A DNA stretch of 64,000 nt, taken from positions 352,462 through 416,461 of the forward strand of contig LUCM01003323.1 of NCBI GenBank assembly GCA_008360955.1, read 5' to 3'. This DNA comes from Fasciolopsis buskii (lineage: Eukaryota > Platyhelminthes > Trematoda > Plagiorchiida > Fasciolidae). Positions 13,931-27,400 of this stretch are shown here, in pieces (the stretch's first letter is position 1; every line of letters begins with the position of its first letter). The notes under the pieces are model-generated. The model was given only the letters and a program-made list of their open reading frames with translations. It made no database searches and was not told where the DNA came from. A program made the translations under genes and the position numbers.

Positions 13931-13936
13931 TTCCAG

Positions 13937-14003
13937 AAACACGACTCAGCAACCCTGTTATGCTCGCTCATATTGGGGTTTATTTAGAGTGATTCCTTTT
14001 ACA
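13937..14003 (+). CDS. candidate internal exon, function unknown
   Basis: A 67-nt stretch between TCTCTTTTCCAG and ACA|GTGAGT reads NTTQQPCYARSYWGLFRVIP. It starts with one base of a split codon and ends in phase 0. A phase-compatible terminal exon after GTATTGTTTTCAG at 14516 would add DKVFALLC and a stop. No family is recognised. Confidence 0.22.
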
Positions 14004-14009
14004 GTGAGT

Positions 14010-16820
14010 TCCGTGAAACTGATGAAATTACCAATGAGAATTGGAAATTGACTTAATCAGATCCAATCTTTCTTGTGACATGGCCTAGAAGGCCGTAGAG
14101 AACAAGCTTGCGTTCAGCAACTTAATTTTCTGATAAGGATACCAAACACCTTCGGGAATCGACAGTATGTCTGCTAAATGCGTCTCCGTTCATTAACGTA
14201 TACAAGTATTAGTACATGTCAGAAGAAAATGTTCACTAAAATTTACTTAGCATGATGATTAAGCCGTTTTTGTTTTGATTTTTATGCTGTAATTTTTAAT
14301 ATAATGTGATCCATGAACAGGTGAACTAGTGGGACACCAAGCGAAGAGAATTTATCAGTTGAAAACCATTTTATTGAGTGTGCCATGGGTTAATTAGCAA
14401 ATAACTTTTGTTCACTATTTTAATATCCTGTCCTTAACTGACCGGGTTAAGCATCCCTCACCTGTTTATTCCGCTAGTTTGGAGAACAGTATGCTCGGAA
14501 TCGTATTGTTTTCAGGATAAAGTTTTCGCATTGCTATGCTGAACAGATAGGCATAAAACAATGAAGTCTAACAAGTCAGTGCTAAATCAGAAAGGTTGTA
14601 ACGAAGAGAAAAATTGGAAAAATGCGCTATCCGGCCGTTGTGCTCTACAAGTTCAACTCAAACTTTCACTTGTCGTCTTATTGCGTACTGTAATGCTTGA
14701 TCATAAATACACCAAGAATGGTCATTTCAGCAAATCACATTATATATATATATATATATCGCTTTGGTCCCCCTAGAAACAGAGGTGGTAAATATTTGTT
14801 GCCATCGTGAAATGGAAATCTCAGAAAACAAATAGTTAATAGTGGATTTTACTGAATAGGAAAAATAATTGCTCAAGGATGATTACGGATACTTGGGCTT
14901 AGACAGATCACTCGGGCCGGGGTATTATGCAACTGACGAACGTTCTGGTGCGATATCCCGTGAGAAGCCGGCCCAGGATTGCGGTCTGATCGCAATGTCG
15001 GGGTACCATATTCAAAGAATTTCATCAGACTTGCATTAGATGGTTAAACATGTGCTGTAATCTGGGAAAGATGCACGCTATTCGTTATATACGATTCAAG
15101 GAAAACCATATTCCGAAGTTTCATCAGTTTCATCTGGACATTAAGTTATAGAAATACCCTGAAACTAGAGTTCATCGTTTGTCCAAAGTGAGTACATGAA
15201 CAAAGTTCTGTTTTTCACAAACCAAAAGAGAATTATTCTCTCTGAGGCAGTCGGTTTTGTTGAAACGAATGAAAAGGAAATCTGGGTTTTGGTGCATCAT
15301 GGTTGACGAACACATTATCCTTATACTGACCGCAAGCTGCCGCGGTAACGAAAGAACTACTGGAAATATGCAAGACGATCAATGCGTTCAATTTTACGAA
15401 GTTTTCGATGCCAGGTTTACTGCGGGCGAGGAGACTGTGTGGTACTGCTATTTGCCTAGAATACACAACTGAGTCAAAGATCACCGTCGTTGACTCCCGC
15501 ATACAGTTTGACATACTGAATGGTGGAATACCTGAGTGGTGCTCATGTCCAGTTATTGTAACAGTCCTTTTATTTCACGACAGAGTAGGCTGGTGGAATT
15601 AAATTTAATAAATCATGAAAAATAATGTAAAAATGACCGCCTGCCGGTGATTTCAAACTGAAACCAAAATCGTATTGATAGAAATCAGCAGGGGAGAAGG
15701 CGACCACGAGAAATGCCCAAACTGCATTATTTGACTAATCTTCTCTTCCACGAGGTATCGAGATTTGGCCTACCCCGTTTGGCAGCTTTCATGTCGCTCC
15801 TAGTTTGCTGTCAAGTATGCTTATCTTGGCTCATTACGGAACTGCTTGTGTCCCTCTCCGGTCATTTTCCGGTTTTTTTCCTAAACGTACGACGTTATTC
15901 TGTTGCTTCTTTACCCGTACATCATACCTTGCTTTGATTTCTCTTGTTATTTATTGGGTGAATTAGAGTGGAATACAAGCGCCTCGCACTTACCAGTCCT
16001 CCTGAGTCAGTAACTGCCTGATTCTAGAAATTTTTTCTCTCAAATTTGGCTTAGTTGTGACAACCAGCATATTGTGTCCCGATTTCTAACTTGCAAAACC
16101 GATTGCTCAATAGTGAAATGAACAAAAATGTTTGATCACACTGAGGTTACAAGGACGCCAATGAAGGTGACAGTCGCATCATACTATATCTCCAACTAAA
16201 GCCTGTGGGGAATTCAGAGACCCTAACTGAGATGTTTGGTCTCATTCTAATGAGAATAGCTAACTGGATAAAATTTCTTTATTCTTTCTTTGAATGATGA
16301 AATGACCACTTCTACGAAAACAGCCTAATCGGGTTTGAATTAAATAATCCCTGTACTTACTATCGTCTATTTGGGAAGGAAATCAATCCTTCCCATGCCT
16401 TTTTGTCTCCAAAAATTAGTCAAATTGAATGTCTAAACGTACCACAGTGATAGCAGAGTTCTTAGAACATGTTCTTCGGATTAACTAGGACGAAGCAAAT
16501 CCAGCAAGATTCATCACCGGCCTCAAATAAGTTGCCGTCAGTGGATGCCTACGCAGGCACATTAAACAAGCAAAGACGTACCTACAGCCTGCTGTTGGCA
16601 TGTACAATGCCCTCTAGCTAAGCTGCACGATGGTGGCTCTATTCTGGGGCCCATTCTCACTGTACCATTGGCTAGCCTGCTGACCATCAATACAAAACTT
16701 AACCATCCGGTACGTCAGGCGTTGAACTAAAAACCACTGCTACACCTGGGGTGCAATGAATAATTTCATAATTAAGTATTGCGATTTTTTGTGAGTTTCA
16801 AAAGCTTAAGCTAATTCGGC
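14010..16820. other. gap: no supported gene
   Basis: Includes the TA run at 14741. The stretch 16820-17318 is the probable 3' UTR of the dynein light chain. Confidence 0.4.
14741..14759. repeat. AT dinucleotide microsatellite
   Basis: A run of about nine TA units. Similar runs lie at 27072-27092, 36720-36754 and 37038-37070. Confidence 0.9.
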
Positions 16821-17318
16821 TTTATTGTTGTACATGAAAAAGTGTACAAACAGTGAATGCAACCAAGTGAAGTGAACATTTGGGCTTCATTAAGGCTTTC
16901 AGATTGTCCCACTAATTCTACCATCAGAGAAGTTTATCAAGCCACAATCAATTTGACATCTTACTTACCCCTTATTGAAAGAATGAAACTCGGTACGTTT
17001 GCTTGCCCACATGGCACATGAATTTTGCCGATAAGCTTCCTCTCTTCACTAGCATTCGTTTCTTGTAAGGTTGTGGTCGGTTGTGTTAGTCTAGCTGATC
17101 CCAAAGCAGCTGAATCATTGAGAATGAACTTTGTCTGGTCTCTATGAATCAACGTGAGTCACGGCTTAGGATACTAATTAGGGTATAATCTTATCAAGGT
17201 AAAAATCAATTCACACAAGGTATTTTCCATTTAGAGGAACAAAATGCAGCATTCCATTATTATAAACAGTTCATGTTGGTTATTTCTGACATTTGATAAT
17301 GGAAATATGAAATAAAAC

Positions 17319-20170
17319 TCATGTACGTTTGGACGCCCAAGCTGATACGTCAGGAGTTTTATAAATCATAAAAATTCGATCGTTCTTCTTGAATGTGAAC
17401 GTATAACCCATTTCGTATGTATAGAACGAATAGTATCTACCGTAGATTGTAATCACGTGCCATGATTGTCCGTGACGGCTGTCCAACGAGCGTTTGATAA
17501 AATGAACTAGTGACTGCCCAAGAGAGATCCGGGTGCGAGAGAAGAAACGAAAAGATCATGGATGAATAACGAACTTTTCAAAATCGGATTTTATATCTAA
17601 CCTATCCATTTCCAGTTCATTTGTTGTGAATTCACTCTGCTCATTATCAATCGCTTTAATAGCAAACCACGTGGTTGATAAACGTATATCTTCTGAAAAG
17701 TACTAAACGAATCAAGGTTAAACCGAGTACATAACTGCATAAATTAAGTCATTCACAAAAGTGGCGGTTGTTGAATATCTGTCAAACTGCCGCTACGTTT
17801 TGTTTAATGGTGGTCCTCAGTCTCAGCTTTCAGGACCCGTGACCTGGAAGATTGTATGCGTAACATTGCCTCTCTGAACTCCAGTTCGGTTTTCCGATTA
17901 ACCCCTCGAACTAGTCCCGTCTCCTTCCACTCTCTTTAGTCGCAGTAACTCCACTTTTGTATGGAGCAGAATAACCAGATTTTGATGTCATATATGTGGT
18001 TGCACGAAGCGGCTAAATACTAAATTCCATCGATGAAATGGAACTGTGAATGGAACTGTGAAACTTGTCATTGGTAAACTGTCCTACTTCCTGAACCTTT
18101 GTACGAAAGAAGTAAGCGAGTAAAACGTTAATAGGCGTGCGTGCATCCCGTCTAATATCTAGAAATATTCCAACTGCAACGAAAATATACAATTGTGTTC
18201 GTTGTTCCCGCGAAACATTATCAGATATCATTATGCACAAAGACTATTCATTTTAAACACAAGTGCTACGCTTTGCACGTTTGCATTGGTTCTTCCTCTG
18301 ATCCGCGAGAACTTCGCTCTGGGTAAATAACGTGATCTCACTGGACTTATACAATAGTAATTCATCCTGCTAAATTTAGTTCCAACTTAGCTATATACTT
18401 TTAACTGCTTTGTTATCTTGATTGGAGTCAACGCTCATTTGTCAATCACACAGAGTGTGACTGCTTTCTGTCTATGTCTTCTCTGACTACCACCCAACAA
18501 TGATCAATAATTTAAATCTAATTCCCGAAAGGGTCATTGAATATCATGGATTCCTGTTTTTGTCGTGTTTCTATGACCATAATGTACCGAATACTATTTA
18601 CCTCGCTCTGTCGTTTTTTGGAAATGAATACAACAACCTATTTGCATCTTTTGTACACAGTGTAAACATGGTAACGCACGATGGTTGCACATAGAAAACC
18701 TCTTAATGTACGTGTGCATGTGTTAGAAGCCAACGCAATTACACCTTTGACGTGATCAACGTCTGACCACAAGTGTAAACATTCCGGAAACATGTCATGG
18801 GCTCATATTTCATAAACCAGCGATAGTTCCAATAGTTTCAAATACGAGAATTCAAACAACGAGACGATTATGCAATCCAAAATCAGCAATGGCATACAAC
18901 TGCTACTTACAAATGTCAAAACAATGGTTGAGATTAAATTGCTGGATGCAATGAGTGCGATTGATTTCTGCATGTGCGCATCCAATTTGCGAAGGTACAT
19001 AGAATGACTGCACTTGCGAAATTTGATTTGGTAGATTGGACGAATGTAGAAGTGATTCCAATTTGGGAGATTTTCCCCTCGGCAGGATACTACCCGCGAA
19101 TTTCTATCGCATACGCCATACCAGGTGAAAAAAGAGGCACCTCTTAGAATATTTGGACATTCCAAATACACCAGGTACAAATGTTTAGGTTGTGCGTACG
19201 CATGGATTCGAGTCCCGCCGAGGTCAACAGCTGTTCACGTTTGGATCAACCCTACATTTGATAACCATAAAATCAAATAGCCGTCGGTATATTTGAATGA
19301 ATTTGGTCACTGTATCTTGATTTTGCGAGTTCATCTCATTTCGGGTTAAATAAAAGTGCTGATCGCTTGTACTGTCAGGGCTCGTTCGTCAACATATCGA
19401 CAGTGTTTGTAGACATTTATTATGACGAAATATGATGTTCATTCCCAACGCGTGTACATAAAACTTGTCGAGAACTTACAGGTCATTTTCGGAAGTGGAT
19501 GAGTAAAATCGGGTCTAAGATCGTTGGAATAAGACAGATTCTGCTAGGGTTAACCTAATTTACTTTGAGCCGGAATTCAGGATAGTCTGTGTCAACGATC
19601 ATAATGCATTAGAAAACATCCTGAACAAGAAACCGCAACAATACTTCCAGGTGTTGAAAATCAATAAAGCATACACCAAGTTCATCAAAACCTAGACGCT
19701 GCTTTGAGAACTGAAGTTTTTCGGGAATACAAAATATGGTTTCGACAAATTTGTTTCATTAATTCGATGTGGCAACCAAGAAAACGAGTCGGTTGAAGTC
19801 AAACGAAGTGTCTTGAATTGCTCAAAGACTCCGCGTGATGAAATGGAAGAACCTCTAGTGTCGTTCAGGTCAATTCCTTGCACTTGAACAATGAGCAAAA
19901 AACGTGTTTTCAATCAGACATTGAGAAATATCGCGCACAAAATCCAAATGTCACAACCATTAATAAGATTGTTCATGTGTTCGCTTGGTAACGCATATAT
20001 GCACACACAATACACACACAGGGATATTTCTTACCGGATCCTGATATTTGTGTCGCAGTATTCCTTCATTGATTAGCTCGCAAATGGAAATTCGCAATTG
20101 CTCTGGCATGTCACTTTCAATAATTTCCACATCCTCCAGCATTTTTGGTTTTGGCCCATAGAGTGCCCTT
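17319..20170 (-). CDS. dynein light chain (LC8/DYNLL family), two exons seen
   Basis: Small dynein light chains dimerise and bind cargo peptides in the cytoplasmic dynein complex; flatworms carry many copies, often in the tegument. Exon 20170-20035 follows a good acceptor (pyrimidine-rich, TTTGCAG) and ends at CCG|GTAAGA in phase 0. It carries the family N-half, with DVEIIESDMPEQLRI around the conserved DMP. Exon 17513-17319 starts in phase 0 after GGGCAG and carries the C-half: HFIKRSLDSRHG, then SWHVITIYGRYYSFYTYE and a basic KKNDR...YKTP end, followed by a TGA stop. The order and spacing of both halves fit PF01221. Translation may start at the ATG at 20142, giving 100 residues (family about 89), or upstream, since exon one is open for nine codons before it (RALYGPKPK). 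The upstream exon was not found. AATAAA on this strand at 16826-16821 would give a ~0.5 kb 3' UTR. Confidence 0.8.
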
Positions 20171-21067
20171 CTGCAAATCGATTATACCAAGCAGATACAC
20201 AAAACAAAACAAAACCGATTAAGGTATTGGCTCTGTAACAATCGCGAAGTCTATTTTCGGACATTTTGAGCAAAGCGTAATAATGATGATGGGTCTTCCT
20301 TTCTATCAGACGACAAAGCATGATTGACAATTGCAAACCCGATTCCCACCAACCGAACTGATCTGTGCTTGTGATGACCGAATTTTCACCAGCAAATTTT
20401 GACATTTTGTTAACAGAAAACAACAATTTACAGTTCACGATTCTTGCTGAATGACCAATACACACGGAATCGAAGTGCACTTGGTCCGACTGAACACTTC
20501 AGGACTCAGGTTACGGGAAAAATGTGCAGCAATGCAGGCATCCCTAAAATCTAAAGCAACTATTGAGTTCCCTGTCTGTGAAAAGAAATAGGAATGCATT
20601 TTATTCAAATTTCATGAATTCAGAGGAGGATACTAGACGGAGCTTGCGACCAAGAAGCAGCGACAAGCCTCTGCACACACAACTACCACTTTCCCAACCC
20701 CGGAAAGAGATACACGACTGTGGCTGGTATTCAGTCAATTTTTTTTCCAGAAACGACATTTTTAATGGTGATTAGTTCTTCTTTAACATCAAAACATACC
20801 CTCCAGAAATTTAGCTAAGATATGACTCTGTTCGTGTGGAAACTGTGCATACTTTGATCCAACAGAAGCTAATAGTTGTAGTTGCAGAGTCCAAGCCGCA
20901 GCCTAATTGCTCGTACGGCAGTCCATATACGTCAGGCCCCCAGCTATGGAGTTAAATAGCATTCCTTAAAATGGATCACAAACAGCACATTCACTGCAGA
21001 AACCTCCACGTTACAGCCCCATTGTTCAGAGTCGGCCGAGTGTAGTCAGTTTTTTTCCAAGACTAGC

Positions 21068-21175
21068 TAATGTTTGCCAAGTGCAAAGTTGGTCGACTTT
21101 GAGAAGATTCGAACCCGCGACCTTCAGGTTGAAACACTACTATGCTGGTCTCTTGATCAGCAGTAGTAGAAGGTT
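21068..21175 (-). mobile_element. tRNA-derived SINE copy
   Basis: On minus it shows GCTGATCAAGAGACCAGCAT, then CAACCTGAAGGTCGCGGG and the B box GGGTTCGAATC (21106-21116), followed by a diverged body AGTCGACCAACTTTG. The tRNA half is the clearest of all copies. Confidence 0.6.
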
Positions 21176-22196
21176 CAGTGCCGTTTGTAACTGGTTCATC
21201 ACGCAATATCAACGACCAAGTTACCCTTAAGGAATCATGGGAGCAACAACTGTCTGTTTCGTCCTTGTTAATAATCACTGTCAGTGTATGTCCGGCGCGT
21301 CCGAACTGAATCGAAAATCTTAGTTGTGCTATTGTTAGTTGGATATTGAGTGACGGATTGCCTATCCGTATGACTGGAATGGAGTGAGCAAACATCCAAC
21401 GCTTTTCTACTTGATAGTTTAACATGGGATGAGATTTACCATGGTTTTGAAATTCGACGACATCCACAATTCACGTGACCAAGTCTCACATTGTTTGGGG
21501 ATGACTGGAATCAACCGGTATTCACTATACATAGTGATCCACTTTAAGTCAGTCCGCTGTCTGTCAGTCACACAGACAAACATGATCAGTGCTCGAGGTG
21601 AGGTTTAACGGGTTGGAATGTGTACCGTGGAACAATGGCGGAAAGTGTTCAGGTGAAGTCAAGGTATATCGGAGCAACTCTTGGTAATACTTCGTCTTGG
21701 ATGTGCTGTATTAGGTCCTATTTGTCATTGTTATACCCTCATGTATGCCTTAAGACGGAATGTTTAAGAGGAAGAATTTTGCGCCTTTTCCTTTAGGATT
21801 TTGGAAACGGTGAAATACGAGACAGAACTGTGCATTCTCGGTACATTCTGTGTCAGTGAAACTTCCGTGAAATTATGTACACTTTTTTATCCACCATGGC
21901 ATCAAGAGGACCATAAGCAAAGACGCTGCGGGCGATTTCTGATCTGAATGACGTCAAGAGCCTAACGGGTGCGAAATGTGAGCACTGAGAAAGTTACTCT
22001 CACTGAACACGACATAAAATGAATAAATTGGCGAAATTTCGCCACTCACTTTTCCACCACTATTGGGAGATTGTCCGATAAGCAAGCAAGCACCATATTC
22101 GCAGTCCTCAAGATTCCAGGAATTTTTCATTGGACGGCACGGATCTCCAGCAGTGGGACTTCTAATCAGTGGTCTGTAGTAACTGACGTTTGGAGG

Positions 22197-22219
22197 TGGG
22201 TCAGGTCCAACCTGACCCA
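22197..22219. other. perfect 10-bp hairpin
   Basis: TGGGTCAGGT and ACCTGACCCA are exact reverse complements separated by CCA. A second small palindrome, CTGGGTCCCAG, follows at 22225-22235. No function can be assigned. Confidence 0.5.
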
Positions 22220-23559
22220 ACGCTCTGGGTCCCAGATTTATGTTTAGACCCAGAAAGACGGAACACTTGTTTAGGATACACTCCGTCAGCCTTTGTACAC
22301 TTATGAAGAACTCATTCGTCGTTCTGAAAAATCCACAGTTAGCTAATTCTAGGAATGTCATCGCATCAGGACAACCGTATAAGATGAATTCAGGTTTCGA
22401 ATCATGGATAGGCTGTTCCCGCTTTAAGCACATGTACCGGAGGCTGGGCCGTCAAACGTGCGTTCTTGCCCACTTTAAGCATTCTGAATCGGCATGAGAT
22501 TCACTTCACAGATTTTTCCGTTAATGCAGGTAAAACCCGGCATTTGTGAAGACTTTTAAAGTCCAGTGAAGAACAGAACCATTTTTCGAACAAGGTGATT
22601 AACCTCACGGTTTATTCTGTTTTGATACTGGCAACCCGACCGTCACAGATTTCCAAAACCACTGAAAACCGGAAAGTGTCCACAATCGTGATGTCTTCAT
22701 CGCTATTGCTGAATTTAGACATTTTGCACTAAGTCAATTAGTTTCACCTCGGCTGACGACTCACAATCAAACAGTTTAGCCCTGAGCAGGAACTACCAGG
22801 TGATGTATTTCGCCCTTTGTCCTGGGATGTGAAGGCGTTTCAATAAAGTCTTGGTTATACTCCTCTGCAACAGCGCTCTTGTTTGTGGATCATTCATCTA
22901 TAGAGTGCCCGTGTTATTATTAATTTGTCTCACCAGAAATGTTGGCAAGATCAGGGCAGAGCAACTGTTAATATTTAATTTATTAACTAGTCCACATAAT
23001 GTGAAGCTTCGTTTTCGTGATTAATCGTCATGTGAGACGATTTTGTACAAACCTTCCCTCATTTTTGGCAAGTTTGTCCAGTAGTGGCGCCAATTGGATG
23101 CAACTGAACCAAGGCGTGTGATCTTACTTTATAAACTGAAGACCGGCCTATCGACTTCCGGTGTGTGCTCTATCCCTTTCCGAGTCCCGGCTGAGACTCA
23201 GATACAGCCGTATGCCGCCGGGCGCTTCACTAGGTTACACATGACGAAAGGGACAAATTATTATGGTAAGCTTAAAATTACCACAAATTGGCTGGCGGTG
23301 CCGTGCTGTTGGTGATGTGTGAGCGGCCAGTCCTCGCTGATCCGACGAGGTTTTTCAGAAGAGGCATAGGAACCAACCAACTGTTCACCGGCTTTTCTGG
23401 ACTAAATCAGCCGTCTCGCAGATCGCACTTGGCTAAACAAAGGCTAGAGGTGCATCCTCGCATAAAAAGGCTTACTCTGAACGATGTCACCTACCAAGAC
23501 GTTGTCTAACTGTGGGGGAGAGAACTGATCCGAGAACTTCGAGTTTTGATGTCGAAGCT

Positions 23560-24440
23560 GCGGTGATCCGAAGTTGCCTTTGAACATGGAGGGATTCGAT
23601 TGTTGACCTCAATATTAAGGACGACTCGTTCATTGGCTGGGCAAATCACAAGCTTATCAGCTTAATCATGATAGCCTCAAATTTGTCGGCATCTGTCAGG
23701 CTGGGTTGTACACCAGTTAAGGATATATCGATCTCACCTCCACCATCCAAAAGCTGTTACAGCAACATGATGCTTTAATATGGCCTTTGACGTCGTCGAT
23801 AACTGCCTTATGACACTGTTTGTTGAGGAGTGAAATGCCAGAGAAGCATGCGTAAACTGTCAAAGCGTTATATCGTCATTCTCTATATCGTGTTAGGGCT
23901 GTTGTCACCCTTCGTCATCTCCAGTGATGCACAGAGAGCTCCAGAGCTGTTTTTGTTTTAACAGACGATTGAATCAGACTCTGCCAACGGAATAGAGGTT
24001 CAACATGGCGTACACCAATGATATTACTTTGCTGGGTGAAAATTCGTAGAGATTTCAGCACGTCCCAAATAGCTTGTAGGTTGAGGTATCCAGACACGGT
24101 TTGCTTTAAATCTTCGCAGTGCAAGATTTCTCTTCAAAATTGGAGGGCATTTGTTCCTGAATTTGTCATATTGTGGTGATTAGATGGAAGTAGCCGAAAA
24201 ATTAAGGACCCTGGGATTACACCCGAAAGTCTTGTTGAAGATGAAATGACGTCAGGAATAATGACGAGCAGATCACAGTTTGCTAGGCTGCGACGGCCCT
24301 GCGGCTCCCGTGACACCGGACTTTCTCTCTGGCAAATGGGATACAATGCCATGGTTCGTAGTGGTTTGCCTTCCGGTTGCGAGACCTGGTCCCTTGGCCC
24401 TGGGGAACTCAGTGGCTTTCTCTAATGAACCGCCTAGATC
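23560..24440 (+). mobile_element. RTE-type non-LTR retrotransposon remnant (reverse transcriptase part)
   Basis: Broken frames in order match the RTE reverse transcriptase. WANHKLISLIMIASNLSAS at 23640 corresponds to the NYRGISL.....K block. ICQAGLYTS at 23690 fits the QAGFRPG block. EMPEKHA and VKALYRHSLYRVRAV at 23835-23910 correspond to the GMPEKY...ALY..T..RVR block. YTNDITLLGE at 24010 is the YADD catalytic motif with the first Asp altered. YNAMVRSGLPSGCETWSLG at 24340 is the C-terminal YGCETW block. Stops and frameshifts are frequent and the second catalytic region is degraded, so the copy is dead. The upstream limit may reach 23060. Confidence 0.75.
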
Positions 24441-24449
24441 TTTAAAAAA

Positions 24450-27400
24450 TTACTCGAGTCCGGTGGGAAAAGGAGAAGATGAATGACTAACTGTCGTGTA
24501 CCTGGTATCAATAATCTTCCTCTGATGAGATATAAGCGCTCCACATCAAATCCGACAGCTTAGACACATTTTGCTTACTGCTTTTTGTTACTTACATATT
24601 CGAGTTATTTTTGGTAAGGTTGAATGAGGTTAACATTCCGAAGACTAGCAACTGCGAAGCACTAGCAAATATCATGAATTTATTTACAAGTTTCTCTTAT
24701 CAATTTGTATTGCTGCAATACGGTTAGGCATGAGTGACGTTGGTTGTCAGGAAAGAATCGTCTGGACAAGAAAAATGGAATCTAATGGAGTGTAAAAGTT
24801 TGATAAGCCTGTTTGGAAAGGGTTTACTATTTATCCCAGCTGGCATTTATGAATGCTCACTTGCTCGACAGAACCGCTTATTTTATTGGGTGCTATAACC
24901 ATGGTCGCGGCCGTATTCACGGGATATTTTTCGTCCAGTGGTGTTTAACCGGGTTACAGGTTGTCGATCATGAGCTGAGGAATTTTCATTCTGAAGTTAT
25001 CTTCATTTGCGTTGAAGTTACCATTGCCCCAAGGTCACTGAAACACGCCGAGATAATTGTTTACATTGCTATCGTGACAGCGGAGCAGGGAGCTAGAACC
25101 GTTGGAACCTTCTGATACTGCAACGCAAGGGGCAAACAAGAGTTTACAAAAATCTTACTTAACTTACTTTTTGTTTACATTAGACAAAACCGCAATTGAA
25201 ATGATATTGGAGGATCAAACTGTGCCGAGAACACATTTTCAAGCTGTAATTTGATGGAAGCGTACCATCTAGTGGCTAGCAATGTGCAAACGAAAAGTAC
25301 ATTTCCAGCCGGAATTTATTTCAAAAAAGTTCCCCTTTCCATCCAAGTCGTTCAAACTGGAACCAATGAAATGTTGAAGGCCTTTTCAGCAAACAAAATT
25401 AAGGTTACCAAGTCTAGAGGAAAATATATTCTTATGAAGACGGAGATAATCCCGATTACTAGGAGTGTAGACAATACTAGAAAATGATAATCTTTCCGAA
25501 AAAAGCTTTGTACTGCGCTCCACAAGAAACCAGTAAACACGATGCATTGATTAGATTTCTTTTTTCTCAACTTGATGCAAGCCAACTGAAAGCATGCTGA
25601 GCTCCAGATTATGGTTCATATGAAAACATACAGCTTCTTGAATTTTGAAGCTATCCAGTAGGTATTTGATAGTCTGGCGTGATAATTCAATGAACCACCC
25701 ACCTAAGAGATATCACTCTCGAAGTTCTAAAACTTTAAAGCTCATGAGGCAAAATACTTTCTTGCTGAAGCTGCTGAAAGCTGCAGTAAAGTGATCAAAA
25801 ATGTATTGAAGGAGCTTGGCCGGTCCATTGACCACCGGTGTTTATCACTGGGATAATTCCTGAACTATATGCGTCAAACTGTCCTCAATAAATTTCATTG
25901 TTTGCACTCGCAATAATTTATACAGAAGACTCATAGATGGACTATCGACTAAACTTTTAGCATATCTGTTTGATTAATAAAACCAAACCTCACTATTGAC
26001 TGGTGGCGGACTTCGTCACGTCCCGCTGACTGACAGATATACAAACTCAATTTTTTGTTATTTATGCTGTTACAGTGCAGCAAGCATTATGTCCGTAATG
26101 CATGATGCCTGGGTGTATATGCATATGCTGCAGATTGTGGTGCATTCAAAAATCACTGTTAACATAACCAGGGCTCTAGTACCTGCTAAGCGTAAAAAAC
26201 AAAAGCGAATACCATGAGGTTATTTAAAGGATTCCTAGTATTAAATCTCATTGTAGACCACAATAAGGTCGATTACACAGGGGTGACCTTGGTTGTCTAG
26301 TTAAATGCGTCTAAATATAAGAAGCGAAACATACTGGGGCACAAAAATTTTATTACCCTTTTTGGAAGGATTTATCTATTCTAAATTCATAAATGATAAT
26401 GTGCTCGCTTATCCAACCAAAGCACTTATCAATTACTCTACCCAATATTATGAATACATTTAAAGGATGGGGGTAATTAATTGCTAATTGGGATATTTCA
26501 CTTTGTCTGGGGTCCAATGCTCTTTGCTGATCATGAACATAAAAGTTTTCGCTCAGGAATGATCTGGATCTGAGTCAAAGTAGACCTCGGTTCAAGGTCA
26601 CTCAGATGCCTTGCGTTAGCCGTTTATGCTATTGCTGTGACAGTGAGCAAGGGTGTTATGTTATGGTACCACAACTTAAAGGATGAGGAATGGACTTCAA
26701 AACATAGATGGATTTAAATATTTGAGCTTAAGATCTTTTATCATTTATAATTAGTTAGGGACACCACACATGATATTTGAAAAAGAAATATGACGTCTCA
26801 TATGGAAGAGAACAATCGTATCCAGACGTGATCACAGTTACTTAAGTTCACATTAATTTTGTGGCACTGCTCATTATTTTTCTCCAAAGCTGTTCAAATG
26901 ATCAAACTGGGCGTCATTCGTGCAAAACGATTCAATGTTATCTGGACATGGCAATCGATCCTGACAGAACCGAACTGCCCAGGGCTGGTTTGTAAGTGAT
27001 TCGGCAGGGCAAGCCTGACGCTAATAGGCCGAATGAGCAGGCAGAATAAACACTTAGTTAATGCTGATCATTATATATATATATATATATATTCTCTTGG
27101 ACATTCTGACCACTCTGACTGCATGTTCCATTAATCAGCCCAGTTTGATGCATAGTAATTCGTAGCAAAGAAAGCCCTTTGTCTCATTGTGAGGGGAACC
27201 TATACGAAGAAACCCAGTCAGGTCGACGGTATGAAAATGAGTGGTCTACGTATCAAGCTAGGGCAATACTTTTGGAATCTAAGATATCGCCCATCTGCCG
27301 CCGGTTTCGCCATTCTTTATTGATTGAATTTCCAATAGATTATTGTAATCAGAATGATGTCTCCGTAGCTGCTTTGATCTTTACCCAAGGTAACAAACAT

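Larger units (their letters stand above)
20500..23060. other. gap: SINE and hairpin only
   Basis: Holds the SINE copy at 21.1 kb and the hairpin at 22.2 kb. The 159-codon minus ORF at 21954-22433 shows no domain and has low-complexity proline pieces, so I do not call it. The 5' exon of the dynein light chain gene may lie here. Confidence 0.4.

Noticed and set aside
16969..17141. Open minus stretch between an acceptor and a GGGTAAGT donor
   Set aside because: It lies just downstream of the dynein light chain stop codon, before the AATAAA, so it is most likely 3' UTR.
18803..19180. Minus ORF with FTWYGVCDRN...WNHFYIRPIYQIKF, first taken as the dynein light chain C-terminal half
   Set aside because: The phase does not fit the N-half exon. 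The true partner at 17513-17319 has the WHVI motif, correct spacing and matching phase 0 splice sites.
21954..22433. 159-codon minus ORF as a gene
   Set aside because: Length is within chance for 64 kb in six frames, and there is no domain, splice evidence or natural composition.
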